DNA of 64,000 bases. Origin: Cupriavidus numazuensis. Lineage in GTDB: Bacteria > Pseudomonadota > Gammaproteobacteria > Burkholderiales > Burkholderiaceae. The stretch covers positions 62,001-126,000 of the forward strand of contig NZ_CAJPVI010000001.1 in the NCBI RefSeq assembly GCF_905397435.1, read 5' to 3'. Under the pieces are notes generated by a model that did no database searches, had not been told where the DNA came from, and saw only the letters and a list, made by a program, of their open reading frames with translations. This document shows, in pieces, positions 11,854-21,327 of this stretch; the stretch's first letter is position 1, and every line of letters begins with the position of its first letter. The position numbers and the translations under genes are program-made.

Positions 11854-12825
11854 TCAGGCTGCCTTGTGGCGCAGGCGCGGATCGAGCAACACGTAAAGCA
11901 GGTCGACGATCAGGTTGAGCACCACGAATAACACCAGCGTAACGAGCAGGTAAGCCACGACAACCGGCCGGTCCAGCGCCAGCACCGAGTCGATGATCAG
12001 CTTGCCCATGCCGGGCCACGAGAACACCGATTCGGTCACGACCGAGAACGCGATCAGATGGCCGAACTCGAGCCCGACCACGGTCACGATCGGGATCAGC
12101 ACATTGGGCACCACATGGCGCAGCACCAGCCGCGCACCGCCCACGCCCTTCGCTCGGGCGAACTTGATGTACTCCTGCCCCGCCACCTCGCGCGTGCCGG
12201 CTTCGGTCAGGCGTGCCACCAGCGAGATCTTGAACAGCGACAGCGTCAGCGCCGGCAGCAGCAGGAAGCGGATGCCTTCCCAGCTCGTCACGGACAGTGG
12301 CATGCCGAGCACCGTGCTGACCGGCCCGCGTCCGCCTGAGGGCAGCCAGCCCAGATTCACGGAAAACACGAGGATGCCGATCATGCCGATCCAGAATGTC
12401 GGCATGATCACGCCGCCGAGCGAGCACGCCATCAGCAGCCGCGACAGCCGGCTGGCAGGCTTCAGGCCCGCGAAGATGCCCATCGGGATGCCGATGGCCA
12501 GCGACAGCAGCAGCGCGGTCACCGCCAGTTCCAGCGTGGCTGGCACGCGGCTGACGATCAACTCGATCGCGGGCCGGTTGTAGATGAACGAATCGCCGAG
12601 GTCGCCATGCAGCGCGCCCTGCACGAAATGCAGGTACTGCTGCTCCACAGGCAAGTCCAGCCCGAGCGAGTGACGCGCCTCGGCAATCTCCTGCTCGGTC
12701 GCCGTCGGGCTCACCAGCAGGTGCACCGGATCGCCGATCAGGTTCACGGCGCAGAAGGTCAGGACGGACATGATCCAGAGCACCACAATGCTCTGCAGCA
12801 GCCGTTTGAGAAGGGTTTCCAGCAT
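11854..12825 (-). CDS. dppB: peptide-type ABC transporter permease 1
   Basis: A 323-residue DppB/OppB-type permease with an N-terminal membrane helix, the periplasmic loop containing SLGLDLPVEQQY, and the EAA loop around KGVGGARLVLRHVVPNVLIP. It lies 28 bp after the solute-binding protein gene, in the classical order binding protein, B, C, D, F. Confidence 0.92.
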   Translation of the reverse strand: MLETLLKRLLQSIVVLWIMSVLTFCAVNLIGDPVHLLVSPTATEQEIAEARHSLGLDLPVEQQYLHFVQGALHGDLGDSFIYNRPAIELIVSRVPATLELAVTALLLSLAIGIPMGIFAGLKPASRLSRLLMACSLGGVIMPTFWIGMIGILVFSVNLGWLPSGGRGPVSTVLGMPLSVTSWEGIRFLLLPALTLSLFKISLVARLTEAGTREVAGQEYIKFARAKGVGGARLVLRHVVPNVLIPIVTVVGLEFGHLIAFSVVTESVFSWPGMGKLIIDSVLALDRPVVVAYLLVTLVLFVVLNLIVDLLYVLLDPRLRHKAA

Positions 12826-12853
12826 GGTTGCTTCCGGGGATGGCTGCGGTGCC

Positions 12854-14488
12854 TCAGGGGCGTGCGGCCGGTCGAATGTTCATGGCGTAGGTGAAGCCAT
12901 CGCTGCGCGGCTTCACGGCCAGGCCGTTGCGGTAGGCCCAAGTCGCGCGCAGGTGGTGCAGCGGCACCACGCCAACGTCTTCGGCCAGCGTCACGGCCGC
13001 CTGGCGCTGCACCTGCTCGCGCGCGGGCGGGTCCATCGTGCGCATGGCTTCATCGACCAGCGTGTCGACGGCGGCGTTCGCATAGCCGCTGCGGTTGTTG
13101 GCACCCAGGCCGGCCTTCTTGTCCTGCGAGTGGGCGGCTGCCACCAGCGGTTCCAACGAATCGCCGCTGACCGCGCCGATGCCAAGCATGAAGGCGCTGA
13201 ACTCCGGCTTGCCGCCCTCCCCGCCCGACGTGGCGCGCGTGATGTACACCGAATAGGGCAACGTGCGCACCTCGGTCCGGATGCCGGCGCGGGTCAGCAT
13301 CTGGCCGATCGCCTCGCAGGTCTTGGCATCATTCAGGTAGCGGTCGTTGGGGCAATGCAGCGTCAGGCGGAAGCCCGACGGATAGCCGGCTTCGGCAAGC
13401 AGCCGGCGGGCTAGCGCCGCGTCGCCGTGCGGCGCGGCCACGGCGCGTGCAAAGCCGAAGAAGCCCTGCGGCACGAGTTGGCCGGCCGGCACGGAATCGC
13501 CCTTGGTCACGCGCGCGGCGATCAGGTCGCGGTCGATCGCCACGCTGATGGCCTGGCGCACCTTTGCGTCGCGCAGCGGGTTGGCGGCCAGCGGCTTGCC
13601 TTCGTTGTCGCTCACGTAGGGCGACACCTTGCGCGCCTGGTCGAGCTGCAGGTAATTCAGCATGTACGACGTGGCCGACACGGTGCGGATGCGCCCGTTG
13701 GTACGCGTGAAGGCATCGGCAATGCTGGCCGACGACGCGTCGATCATGTCCACCAGCCCCGACAGCAGCGCCGAGGCACGCGCCGGCTCCTTGGCGATGA
13801 ACTGGAAGATCACGTGACCCCAAGGCTCCAGCCCACCCCAGTAGGTCGGGTTGCGCGCAAACGTGAGCTGCTGGCCATGCTCCCACGCGACGAAACGGTA
13901 TGGACCCGTGCCGATGGCCGCCCGGCCCGTGGCGAAGTCCGCTTCTTTCACCGCGCCGCCAAGCGAGCGCGGCAGCATCGCCACGAGTCCCACGTTCTGC
14001 GGCAGCACCGGGTTAGGCGTGCGCGTCACGACACGCAGCGTCAGCGGCCCGGTGACCTGCACTTCGGCAATCGATTTCAGGTACGTGCGGAACGTGCGCG
14101 CGCCAGCCAGATGCCGTGCGCGCTCGATCGAATAGCGCGCATCTTCGGCGGTAAACGGCTCGCCGTTGCTGAAGCGCACGCCCGGGCGAAGCTGGAACTC
14201 CCATGTGCGTGCGTCCACTTGCCGCCAGCCGGTGGCGAGTTGGGCCACGGGGTGCAGTTCGTTATCCAGGCCGACCAGCGTCTCGTAGACATGGCCCCAG
14301 AGATTCCGTCCCGCCGCGTCCAGCACATGCGGATCCGCAGCGCTGATTTCCGCCTTGTAGCCAATGCGCAAGTCCGCCGCGCGCGCCGGACCCGCGCCGG
14401 CAAACACGAGCATGCCCGCCAGAACGAGCATGGCCGCCCCGTGACGGCGGCCTCCTGCAGGGGTCGTAGTTTTCGTTTGCTGAAACAT
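12854..14488 (-). CDS. periplasmic peptide-type solute-binding protein (SBP_bac_5)
   Basis: A protein of about 544 residues of the DppA/OppA class, with a Sec signal (hydrophobic MLVLAGMLVFAGAG, cleavage after ARA at about 38) and the conserved FSNGEPFTAEDARYSIERA and GTGPYRF motifs. The start is uncertain. The ATG at 14488 has no clear ribosome binding site and lies inside a palindrome (14481-14495). A second in-frame ATG 19 codons later has AGGAGG too far upstream. It defines the substrate range of the dppBCDF-like transporter. Neighbours (porin, formylglutamate amidohydrolase-like enzyme, IclR regulator) suggest a small acylated amino acid or peptide rather than nickel. Confidence 0.88.
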   Translation of the reverse strand: MFQQTKTTTPAGGRRHGAAMLVLAGMLVFAGAGPARAADLRIGYKAEISAADPHVLDAAGRNLWGHVYETLVGLDNELHPVAQLATGWRQVDARTWEFQLRPGVRFSNGEPFTAEDARYSIERARHLAGARTFRTYLKSIAEVQVTGPLTLRVVTRTPNPVLPQNVGLVAMLPRSLGGAVKEADFATGRAAIGTGPYRFVAWEHGQQLTFARNPTYWGGLEPWGHVIFQFIAKEPARASALLSGLVDMIDASSASIADAFTRTNGRIRTVSATSYMLNYLQLDQARKVSPYVSDNEGKPLAANPLRDAKVRQAISVAIDRDLIAARVTKGDSVPAGQLVPQGFFGFARAVAAPHGDAALARRLLAEAGYPSGFRLTLHCPNDRYLNDAKTCEAIGQMLTRAGIRTEVRTLPYSVYITRATSGGEGGKPEFSAFMLGIGAVSGDSLEPLVAAAHSQDKKAGLGANNRSGYANAAVDTLVDEAMRTMDPPAREQVQRQAAVTLAEDVGVVPLHHLRATWAYRNGLAVKPRSDGFTYAMNIRPAARP

Positions 14489-14514
14489 TGTTTCATTCAG
14501 TGATACTGTGTATC
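14481..14514. promoter_or_regulatory. two palindromic operator candidates at the ABC operon start
   Basis: TGAAACATTGTTTCA (14481-14495) is a perfect palindrome with 7-bp arms. It resembles the 15-bp site of E. coli IclR (TGGAAATNATTTCCA). Six bases away lies GATACTGTGTATC (14502-14514), a perfect 5-bp-arm palindrome. On the minus strand the second overlaps a plausible -10 (TATCAC), 17 bp after TTGTCT. The IclR-type gene sits immediately upstream of this promoter. Binding is inferred. Confidence 0.5.
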
Positions 14515-14611
14515 GAAGAATAAGACAAAGAAGTGGCACGAGTAAGCAGGGTTTACCCGCTACCGAAGTGAACAAACGAAGAGTGAGTCAGCCCGTGTTG
14601 CAACGCACGAG

Positions 14612-14652
14612 CCAAAAGGGAGGCACCCCGGCAACACGTCGTGGCCGGGGTG
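14612..14652 (-). terminator. intrinsic terminator after the IclR gene
   Basis: On the minus strand CACCCCGGC and GCCGGGGTG form a 9-bp stem around an 11-nt loop, followed by CCTCCCTTTT. It lies about 70 bp past the regulator stop and 124 bp before the binding-protein ATG, separating regulator and transport transcripts. Confidence 0.5.
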
Positions 14653-14720
14653 AGGGAGGGAGGAAATCGGGAGTTTGTTGCCGCCGCTGCGGCAACCTGC
14701 TGGCCTGCCGGCCGGTAGGA

Positions 14721-15479
14721 TCAGGTGCCCGTGTAGCCGAGCGAGCGCGACAACACGGCCGCCTGTTCGACGACCATGGCCACGTGGCGGTCCAGCACTT
14801 CCTGCGTCGTGCGGCTGGCCGGGCTCGCAATGCTCAGCGAGGCGACGGTGCTGCCGCTGTGGTCGCGCAGCGGCGCCGCGGCGGACACGGCGTCCGGTTC
14901 GCGCTCGCCGAGCGACACCGCATAGCCCGCAGCACGGATGGCCGCGAGTTCGTCGCGCAGCGCCTGCGGATCGACGATGGTCTTGTCGGTGAAGCGCTGC
15001 AGGGCGTTGGCCAGCACCGCATCGATCAGCACGTCGCCGCCGTAGGCGAGCAACAGCTTGCCCGACGCCCCCACGTGCAGCGGACGTCGGTTGCCGACCT
15101 CGGTATGCACGCGCACCGATTGCGACGATTCATGGCGCGCCACGCAGACCGATTCCAGTCCGTCGCGCACGCGCACGATCACGTTCTCGCCGCAGGCGGC
15201 GCCCAGCGCGGCCAGGCTCGGCGTGACGAGCTTGATCAGGTCGACCTGCTCGCGCGCGGCATTGCCGACCAGCAAGGCGTTATAGCTGAGCTTGTAGACC
15301 GCGGCCGGCGCTTCGCGCGCGATCATGCCGCGATGCTCGAGCGTGCTCAGCAGCCGGAACGCGCGCGCCTTGGTCAGCCCGGCCCGGCGCGCGAGCTCGG
15401 TCACGCCCAGGGACGGATGCTCGGCCACCAGCATCAGCAGGCCAAGCGCCTCGTCGACGGCGTCAACGATGTAAGTCAT
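14721..15479 (-). CDS. IclR-family transcriptional regulator
   Basis: A 252-residue IclR regulator: an N-terminal winged helix (about 1-60, LGVTELARRAGLTKARAFRLLSTL) followed by the ligand-binding domain with RRPLHVGASGKLLLAY (about 128-143). It lies upstream of, and on the same strand as, the peptide-type ABC operon, with two palindromes between them, so it probably controls that operon. It is divergent from the SsuA-like gene, which it could also affect. Effector unknown. Confidence 0.9.
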   Translation of the reverse strand: MTYIVDAVDEALGLLMLVAEHPSLGVTELARRAGLTKARAFRLLSTLEHRGMIAREAPAAVYKLSYNALLVGNAAREQVDLIKLVTPSLAALGAACGENVIVRVRDGLESVCVARHESSQSVRVHTEVGNRRPLHVGASGKLLLAYGGDVLIDAVLANALQRFTDKTIVDPQALRDELAAIRAAGYAVSLGEREPDAVSAAAPLRDHSGSTVASLSIASPASRTTQEVLDRHVAMVVEQAAVLSRSLGYTGT

Positions 15480-15691
15480 CGGGTTCTTTGTTATGTGTGA
15501 AACGGGGTTCAGCGCGCATTGTAGCGGGCGGGACGAGGTGGTGCCGCATCGGCGAAAAGCCCGTGCAGGCGCGGAAATCCGCGCACCCGCAACATAGGCG
15601 GCCTTCGCATAAACATAGGCGACATCATTCGTTCGCGCGCGCCGGCACCGCGCTTACGCTGGCAGGCTGCCCAGAACGAAGGAACACCCGC

Positions 15692-16663
15692 ATGTCATCC
15701 CTGTCCGACCCTACCCGCCGCCGTATCGTATTCGCCGGCATGGCAAGCCTTGGCGCCGCCGCGCTGCCGGCCATCACACTGGCCGCCGACACCGAGACGG
15801 TGCGCATCGGTTACCAGAAATCCTCGACGCTGATGATCTGGCTGAAGTCACGCCAGACCCTCGAAGCCGCGCTGGCGCCGCTGAAGGTCAACGTGCAGTG
15901 GCACGAATTTACCTCTGGCCTGCCACTGCTCGAATCGCTCAACGTCGGCAATCTCGACCTGAGCGCCGATGTCGCCGACGCCGTGCCGCCGTTTGCGCTG
16001 GCCGCGGGCGCCAGCATGACGTATTACGCGATCGAATCGGCATCGCCGACGGCACAGGCCATCGTCGTACGGCAGGATTCGCCGATCCGCTCGCTCGCGC
16101 AACTGAAGGGACAACGCGTGGCATTCGCGAAAGGCGCCGGCGCCCACTACCTGCTGCTGGAAGTGCTTGCCGAAGCCGGCCTGACGATGCGTGACATCGA
16201 ACCGGCCTACCTCACGCCCGCCGACGCGCGCGCCGCATTCGAGCGCGGCAGCGTGGCCGCCTGGGTCATCTGGGACCCGTTCCTGGCCGCCGTGCAGCGC
16301 CAGGCCAATGCGCGCATCCTGCGCGATGGCACGAAGCTGTCGAGCTACCGCCGCTTCTACCTGGCCGCCACGCCTTACGCAAAGCGCAGGCCGGACGTGC
16401 TGGCGCTGGTCTATGGTGAACTGCGCCGCGCCGGCGAATGGATCAAAGCCAACCCCGGGCAGGCTGCGGCCTGGCATGCGCCGCTGATCGGGCTGGACGC
16501 CGCGACGGTCGAGGCCGCCAACCAGCGGCGCACGTATCACGTCCAGCCCGTCGATACCCTGGCGCTCGACGAACAGCAGCGCATTGCCGATGCCTTCACT
16601 GCACAGGGCATCCTGCCACGCAAGGTGACGGTGGCGGCATCGCCGGTGTGGAAGCCCGCCTGA
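15692..16663 (+). CDS. SsuA-like aliphatic sulfonate/nitrate/taurine binding protein
   Basis: A 323-residue periplasmic binding protein of the SsuA/NMT1 family. The N terminus TRRRIVFAGMASLGAAALPAITLA has a twin-arginine-like start, possibly Tat exported. The mature part begins TVRIGYQKSSTLMIW and contains LKGQRVAFAKGAGAHYLLLEVL. The start at 15692 has AAGGAA upstream. No permease or ATPase gene adjoins it, so it must work with a transporter encoded elsewhere. Ligand unknown; sulfonates are the commonest for this subgroup. Confidence 0.85.
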   Translation: MSSLSDPTRRRIVFAGMASLGAAALPAITLAADTETVRIGYQKSSTLMIWLKSRQTLEAALAPLKVNVQWHEFTSGLPLLESLNVGNLDLSADVADAVPPFALAAGASMTYYAIESASPTAQAIVVRQDSPIRSLAQLKGQRVAFAKGAGAHYLLLEVLAEAGLTMRDIEPAYLTPADARAAFERGSVAAWVIWDPFLAAVQRQANARILRDGTKLSSYRRFYLAATPYAKRRPDVLALVYGELRRAGEWIKANPGQAAAWHAPLIGLDAATVEAANQRRTYHVQPVDTLALDEQQRIADAFTAQGILPRKVTVAASPVWKPA

Positions 16664-16847
16664 CGTCACGCCATGTCGTGACCTGCGGTGCGCAACGTCA
16701 CGCAGCGTGCACAGGAAGGCATTTGGGATGCACGGCCTGTCCGGCCATCGTTACGTGACGGAACCATGACTTCCCGTGGGCCTCCAACAAGACAGGCGGG
16801 TCCACGCGTGTGGGCCGGCTGGCCCAACAACAAGAGTCCGGACTGCC

Positions 16848-18644
16848 GTGCCTGCTTCCATCGAGGATTACGCACTGATCGGCGATTGCGAGACGGCGGC
16901 ACTCGTCTGCCGCGACGGCAGCATCGACTGGCTGTGCCTGCCCCGCTTCGATTCGGCAGCCTGCCTGGCCGCGCTGCTGGGCACGCGCGAGCACGGACGC
17001 TGGCGGATCGCCCCGGCAGCCCGAGGTGGCCGGAGCCGGCGCCACTATCTGCCCGGGACCGTTGTCCTCGAAACCGTCTTCGTCCATCCGCAAGGCGTAG
17101 CGTCGGTCATCGACTTCATGCCGATCCGCCATGGCATGGCCAACTGCGGGGAGCGTTCGGACCTCGTCCGCATCGTATGCGGCCGCAGCGGCACGGTCGA
17201 CATGAAAATGGACCTGACGCTGCGCTTCGACTACGGCGCGACGGTGCCCTGGGTGACGCGCCTGGAACAGAACGACGGCATCCGTGCGGTGGCGGGGCCC
17301 GCCATGACCATCCTGCGCTCGCCCGAACCGCTGCAAGGAAAGGGGCTGGCCACGACCTGCGAGTTCAAGATCAAAGCCGGCGAGATGAAGCCGTTCGTGC
17401 TGACCTACTGTCCTTCGCACCTTGCCGAACCGCCCCCGCTCGATGCACACCTGGAACTGGAACGAACGGAGCGCTGGTGGCGGGACTGGTCTGGCCGGTG
17501 CAAGGTCGGCAGCGACTGGAGAGGGCCAGTCCGGCGCTCGTTGCTGACCCTCAAGGCACTGACCTACTGGCCGACCGGCGGCGTCGTCGCGGCTCCCACC
17601 ACATCGCTGCCCGAAGCGCCTGGGGGCGTGCGCAACTGGGATTACCGCTACTGCTGGCTGCGCGACGCAACCCGAACCCTGCTGGCGCTCATGGCTGCCG
17701 GTTACTACGACGAAGCCCAGGCCTGGCAGGGCTGGCTCACTCGCGCGGTCGCAGGCAGCCCCGAGCAGGCCCAGATCATGTATGGCGTCGGCGGAGAGCG
17801 CCACCTGTGGGAATGGGAACTGGACTGGCTGCCGGGATACAAAGGCGCCCGGCCAGTCCGCGTCGGCAACCTGGCCGCGACCCAGCTCCAGCTCGATGTC
17901 TACGGCGAACTCATAGATGCGCTGTACCAGGCGCGCCTCGGCGGCTTGCCCCGTGATCGCGATTCGTGGGCGCTGCAGCGCGCGCTGGTCAACCATCTCG
18001 CCGCCATCTGGCAGCAACCGGACGAGGGCATCTGGGAAGTTCGCGGCGGACCGCAGCCGTTCACGTTTTCCAAGGTCATGGCGTGGGTCGCACTGGACCG
18101 TGCCATCAAGACCGTCGAGATGCACGACTGGCAAGGTCCGGCATCGCGCTGGCGCACGGTGCGGGACGCCATCCACGCCGACGTGCTGGCGAACGGCTTC
18201 AGCACAAAGCGCAACAGCTTCGTCCAGACCTATGGCGGCAACACCACCGATGCAAGCCTGCTCCTGCTGCCGATGGTGGGCTTCATCGATGGCAAGGATC
18301 CGCGCATGCTTGGCACGATCGAGGCCATCGAGAAGGAATTGCTCGCGAACGGGCTGGTGCGCCGGTACCTGCCGTCCCGTACCGAGGACGGCCTGCCCGG
18401 TAGCGAGCCAACCTTCCTTGCCTGCAGCTTCTGGCTCGCGGACGCCTATGCCATGGCCGGGCGCTGGCAGGAAGCGCACGAACTGTTCGAGCGACTGCTC
18501 CTGCTGCGCAACGACGTCGGTCTCCTGTCGGAGGAGTACGACACTGCCAGGCACCGCATGGCTGGCAACTTTCCGCAGGCGCTGTCGCATATCGCGCTGG
18601 TCAATACCGCCTTGCTGCTCGAGAAGGGCGTCAAGCGTGCATGA
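16848..18644 (+). CDS. glycoside hydrolase family 15 (trehalase/glucoamylase type)
   Basis: A 598-residue cytosolic GH15 protein. The N-terminal beta domain starts IEDYALIGDCETAALVCRDG and the (alpha/alpha)6 catalytic domain holds RNWDYRYCWLRDA (about 268-280) and LWEWELDW, carrying the probable catalytic acid. The second glutamate is in LLSEEYD, close to the C terminus. GTG at 16848 is preferred because homology begins there; an ATG at 16776 would add 24 low-complexity residues. Bacterial relatives cleave trehalose or alpha-glucans. No trehalose genes adjoin. It converges on the transporter operon with 13 bp between stops. Confidence 0.85.
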   Translation: MPASIEDYALIGDCETAALVCRDGSIDWLCLPRFDSAACLAALLGTREHGRWRIAPAARGGRSRRHYLPGTVVLETVFVHPQGVASVIDFMPIRHGMANCGERSDLVRIVCGRSGTVDMKMDLTLRFDYGATVPWVTRLEQNDGIRAVAGPAMTILRSPEPLQGKGLATTCEFKIKAGEMKPFVLTYCPSHLAEPPPLDAHLELERTERWWRDWSGRCKVGSDWRGPVRRSLLTLKALTYWPTGGVVAAPTTSLPEAPGGVRNWDYRYCWLRDATRTLLALMAAGYYDEAQAWQGWLTRAVAGSPEQAQIMYGVGGERHLWEWELDWLPGYKGARPVRVGNLAATQLQLDVYGELIDALYQARLGGLPRDRDSWALQRALVNHLAAIWQQPDEGIWEVRGGPQPFTFSKVMAWVALDRAIKTVEMHDWQGPASRWRTVRDAIHADVLANGFSTKRNSFVQTYGGNTTDASLLLLPMVGFIDGKDPRMLGTIEAIEKELLANGLVRRYLPSRTEDGLPGSEPTFLACSFWLADAYAMAGRWQEAHELFERLLLLRNDVGLLSEEYDTARHRMAGNFPQALSHIALVNTALLLEKGVKRA

Positions 18645-18657
18645 GGCCTATGCCCCC

Positions 18658-19686
18658 CTATCCGCGTTCGCGCCCTCCCCCGCTGAACTGTCCGACGATG
18701 CCCTTGCGGAACGCCAGTACGCACAGCACGAAGATCAGGCCAGTCACCATCGATACCGATTCACCGAGGCCGTTGAACCACTCCACACCAGTTGCCGCGG
18801 CCAGATAGCTGCCGATATCGCCGAGCTTGTTCTCCAGCGCGATGATCACGAACGCGCCGACAATCGGCCCGGCAAGCGTGCCGAGGCCACCGACCAGCGT
18901 CATCAGGATCACGGCGCCTGACATTGACCAATGCACGTCGGTCAACGTCTCGAAGCCGAGCACCAGCGCCTTGAGCGAGCCGGCCAGGCCAGACAGCGCG
19001 GCCGACAGCACGAATGCGGCGAGCTTGAAGCGATCCACGTCGTAGCCTAACGACACCGCGCGCGGCTCGTTCTCCTTGATCGCCTTCAGGATCTGGCCGA
19101 ACGGAGAATGCACGGTGCGGACGATCAGCACGAACGCCGCCACCGCGATGACCAGTGCCACGTAATACAGCGTGAGGTCGTTCTCCAGCGACAGCACACC
19201 AAACAGCCGGCCGCGCGGGATGCCTTGCAGGCCATCCTCGCCTCCTGTGAATGGTGCCTGCAGACAGAGGAAGTACAGCATCTGTGCGAGCGCCAGCGTG
19301 ATCATCGCGAAATAAATGCCTTGGCGACGAATGGCCAGCATACCCATCACCAGCCCGATCAGCGCGCCGGTGCCCGTGCCGAGCAGCAGCCCCACTTCCG
19401 GCGTCACCCCCCAGGCCTTCATCGCATGTCCCGCGACATAGCCGGCGCCGCCCAGGAACGCGGCGTGCCCGAACGACAACAACCCCGTGTAGCCGATCAG
19501 CAGGTTGAACGCACACGCGAACAGCGCGAAGCACAGCACCTTCAGCACGAATACCGGATACGCGCCGGCGAATGGCGCCGAGACCAGTGCAACCAGAAGC
19601 AGGCCGTACAACGCCGTTTTCGACACGCGCCACACAGGCGCCTGCGGCTGAAGCACCACTGCCATCATCGATGGTTCTTGCATCAT
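18658..19686 (-). CDS. livM: branched-chain-type ABC permease LivM
   Basis: A 342-residue LivM permease with about ten membrane segments and the family motifs NLLIGYTGLLSFGHAAF (about 60-76) and GGLGTLAGPIVGAF. The start overlaps the livH stop (ATGA), with AAGGAGAA upstream. It is the distal gene of the operon that begins with the flavin reductase at 28000. In such catabolic operons LIV-type systems often import aromatic acids or amides rather than leucine. Confidence 0.92.
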   Translation of the reverse strand: MMQEPSMMAVVLQPQAPVWRVSKTALYGLLLVALVSAPFAGAYPVFVLKVLCFALFACAFNLLIGYTGLLSFGHAAFLGGAGYVAGHAMKAWGVTPEVGLLLGTGTGALIGLVMGMLAIRRQGIYFAMITLALAQMLYFLCLQAPFTGGEDGLQGIPRGRLFGVLSLENDLTLYYVALVIAVAAFVLIVRTVHSPFGQILKAIKENEPRAVSLGYDVDRFKLAAFVLSAALSGLAGSLKALVLGFETLTDVHWSMSGAVILMTLVGGLGTLAGPIVGAFVIIALENKLGDIGSYLAAATGVEWFNGLGESVSMVTGLIFVLCVLAFRKGIVGQFSGGGRERG

Positions 19687-20567
19687 TTCTCCTTTCCGAA
19701 CAGCCCAGCCGGGCGCACCATCAACACCAGCGCCATGATGATGAACACCACGGTCGAAGATGCTTCGGGATAGAACATCTTGGTCAGGCCTTCGATCACG
19801 CCAAGCCCGAGACCGGTCACGATCGATCCTGTGATCGAGCCCATGCCGCCGATCACCACCACCGCGAAGACGACGATGATCAGGTTCTGCCCCATCAGCG
19901 GCGATACCTGCATCACCGGCGCGGCCAGCACGCCTGCAAACGCCGCCAGCGCGACGCCGAAGCCGTAGGTCATGGTGACCATCAGCGGCACGTTGACGCC
20001 GAACGCTTCCACGACTTTGGCATTCTCGGTGCCGGCGCGCAGGAAGCTGCCGACCTTGGTCTTCTCGATCAGGTACCACGTGCCGAAGCATGCCCCGAGC
20101 GATGCGGCCACGACCCAGGCGCGGTAGTTGGGCAAGCGCATGAACCCGAGGTCGGTTGCGCCTTGCAGCGCGGCAGGCGGCGCGTACGGCAGCCCCGAGA
20201 CGCCATACGCTGAGCGGAACACGCCTTCGATCACGAGCGTGATACCGAGCGTGAGCAGCAGACCGTAGATGTGATCGAGCTTGTAGATCCAGCGCAGCAT
20301 CGTCTTCTCGATGACGACACCGAGCGCCATGACCACCAGCGGCGACAGCAACAGCATGGCCCAGTAGCTGAGCCCGGCGTATGCCATGCCGGCCCACGCG
20401 AGCAGCGCGCCGAGCATGAACAGTGCGCCGTGCGCAAAGTTGATGACATTGAGCAGGCCGAAGATCACGGCCAGCCCGAGGCTCAGCATTGCATAGAACG
20501 CGCCGTTGACGAGCCCCAGCAAAAGCTGGGACAGCAGCGCGGAAAGCGGGATATTGAACAGTTCCAT
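19683..20567 (-). CDS. livH: branched-chain-type ABC permease LivH
   Basis: A 294-residue LivH permease (QLLLGLVNGAFYAMLSLGLAVIFGL at the N terminus, NFAHGALFMLGA, GGMGSITGSIVTGLGLG). It forms the membrane channel with LivM. Spacing to livF is 20 bp. Confidence 0.92.
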   Translation of the reverse strand: MELFNIPLSALLSQLLLGLVNGAFYAMLSLGLAVIFGLLNVINFAHGALFMLGALLAWAGMAYAGLSYWAMLLLSPLVVMALGVVIEKTMLRWIYKLDHIYGLLLTLGITLVIEGVFRSAYGVSGLPYAPPAALQGATDLGFMRLPNYRAWVVAASLGACFGTWYLIEKTKVGSFLRAGTENAKVVEAFGVNVPLMVTMTYGFGVALAAFAGVLAAPVMQVSPLMGQNLIIVVFAVVVIGGMGSITGSIVTGLGLGVIEGLTKMFYPEASSTVVFIIMALVLMVRPAGLFGKEK

Positions 20568-20587
20568 GAAATGTCCCCTATGGCTCC

Positions 20588-21313
20588 TTATACGCCCAGC
20601 AATTCATTGAGCACCGGCATCTTGGCCTGCAGCTCGCTCGCTGCGAAGCGCTCGACGATGCCGCCGTGCCCCATCACATAGAAACGGTCAGCCAGCGGCG
20701 CGGCGAAGCGGAAGTTCTGTTCCACCATCACCACCGTGTAGCCCTTCTTCTTGAGCATCAGGATCATGCGCGCGAGCGCCTGCACGATCACCGGCGCAAG
20801 GCCCTCCGAGATCTCGTCGAGCAGCAGCAGGTTCGCGCCCGTGCGCAGGATGCGGCCTACGGCGAGCATCTGCTGCTCGCCGCCCGACAAACGCGTGCCC
20901 TGGCTCTGGCGGCGCTCCTTCAGGTTAGGGAACATCTCGTAGATCTCGGCCTCGCTCATGCCCTTGCTGCTGTCCGCGCCCTTGAGCACCGGTGGCAGCA
21001 TCAGGTTCTCTTCGCACGACAAGCTAGAGAAAATCGCGCGTTCTTCGGGGCAGTAGCCGATGCCGTAGTGCGCGATCTTGTGCGTGGGCAGTCCAATGGT
21101 CTCGTGGCCGTTGACCTTGATCGAGCCCTTGCGCGCGCCAGTGAGGCCCATGATCGCGCGCAGCGTCGTGGTGCGGCCCGCGCCATTGCGGCCCAGCAGC
21201 GTGACCACCTCGCCGCGGTTCACGGTCAGGTCCACGCCGTGCAGGATGTGCGATTCGCCGTACCAGGCGTGCAGGTCCTTGATTTCGAGCGCGGGTACGT
21301 TGGATGTCGTCAT
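20588..21313 (-). CDS. livF: branched-chain-type ABC ATPase LivF, Walker A lysine replaced by arginine
   Basis: A 241-residue LivF-type ATPase. The signature LSGGEQQ and Walker B LLLDEISEGL are normal. The P-loop reads GRNGAGRTT, with arginine where the phosphate-binding lysine is expected; the codon is CGC at about residue 47. The LivG partner has the canonical lysine. I believe some burkholderial LivF proteins share this change, but I cannot confirm that here. A GAGGAGG site precedes the ATG. Confidence 0.9.
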   Translation of the reverse strand: MTTSNVPALEIKDLHAWYGESHILHGVDLTVNRGEVVTLLGRNGAGRTTTLRAIMGLTGARKGSIKVNGHETIGLPTHKIAHYGIGYCPEERAIFSSLSCEENLMLPPVLKGADSSKGMSEAEIYEMFPNLKERRQSQGTRLSGGEQQMLAVGRILRTGANLLLLDEISEGLAPVIVQALARMILMLKKKGYTVVMVEQNFRFAAPLADRFYVMGHGGIVERFAASELQAKMPVLNELLGV

Positions 21314-21327
21314 TGTCGATGGCCTCC

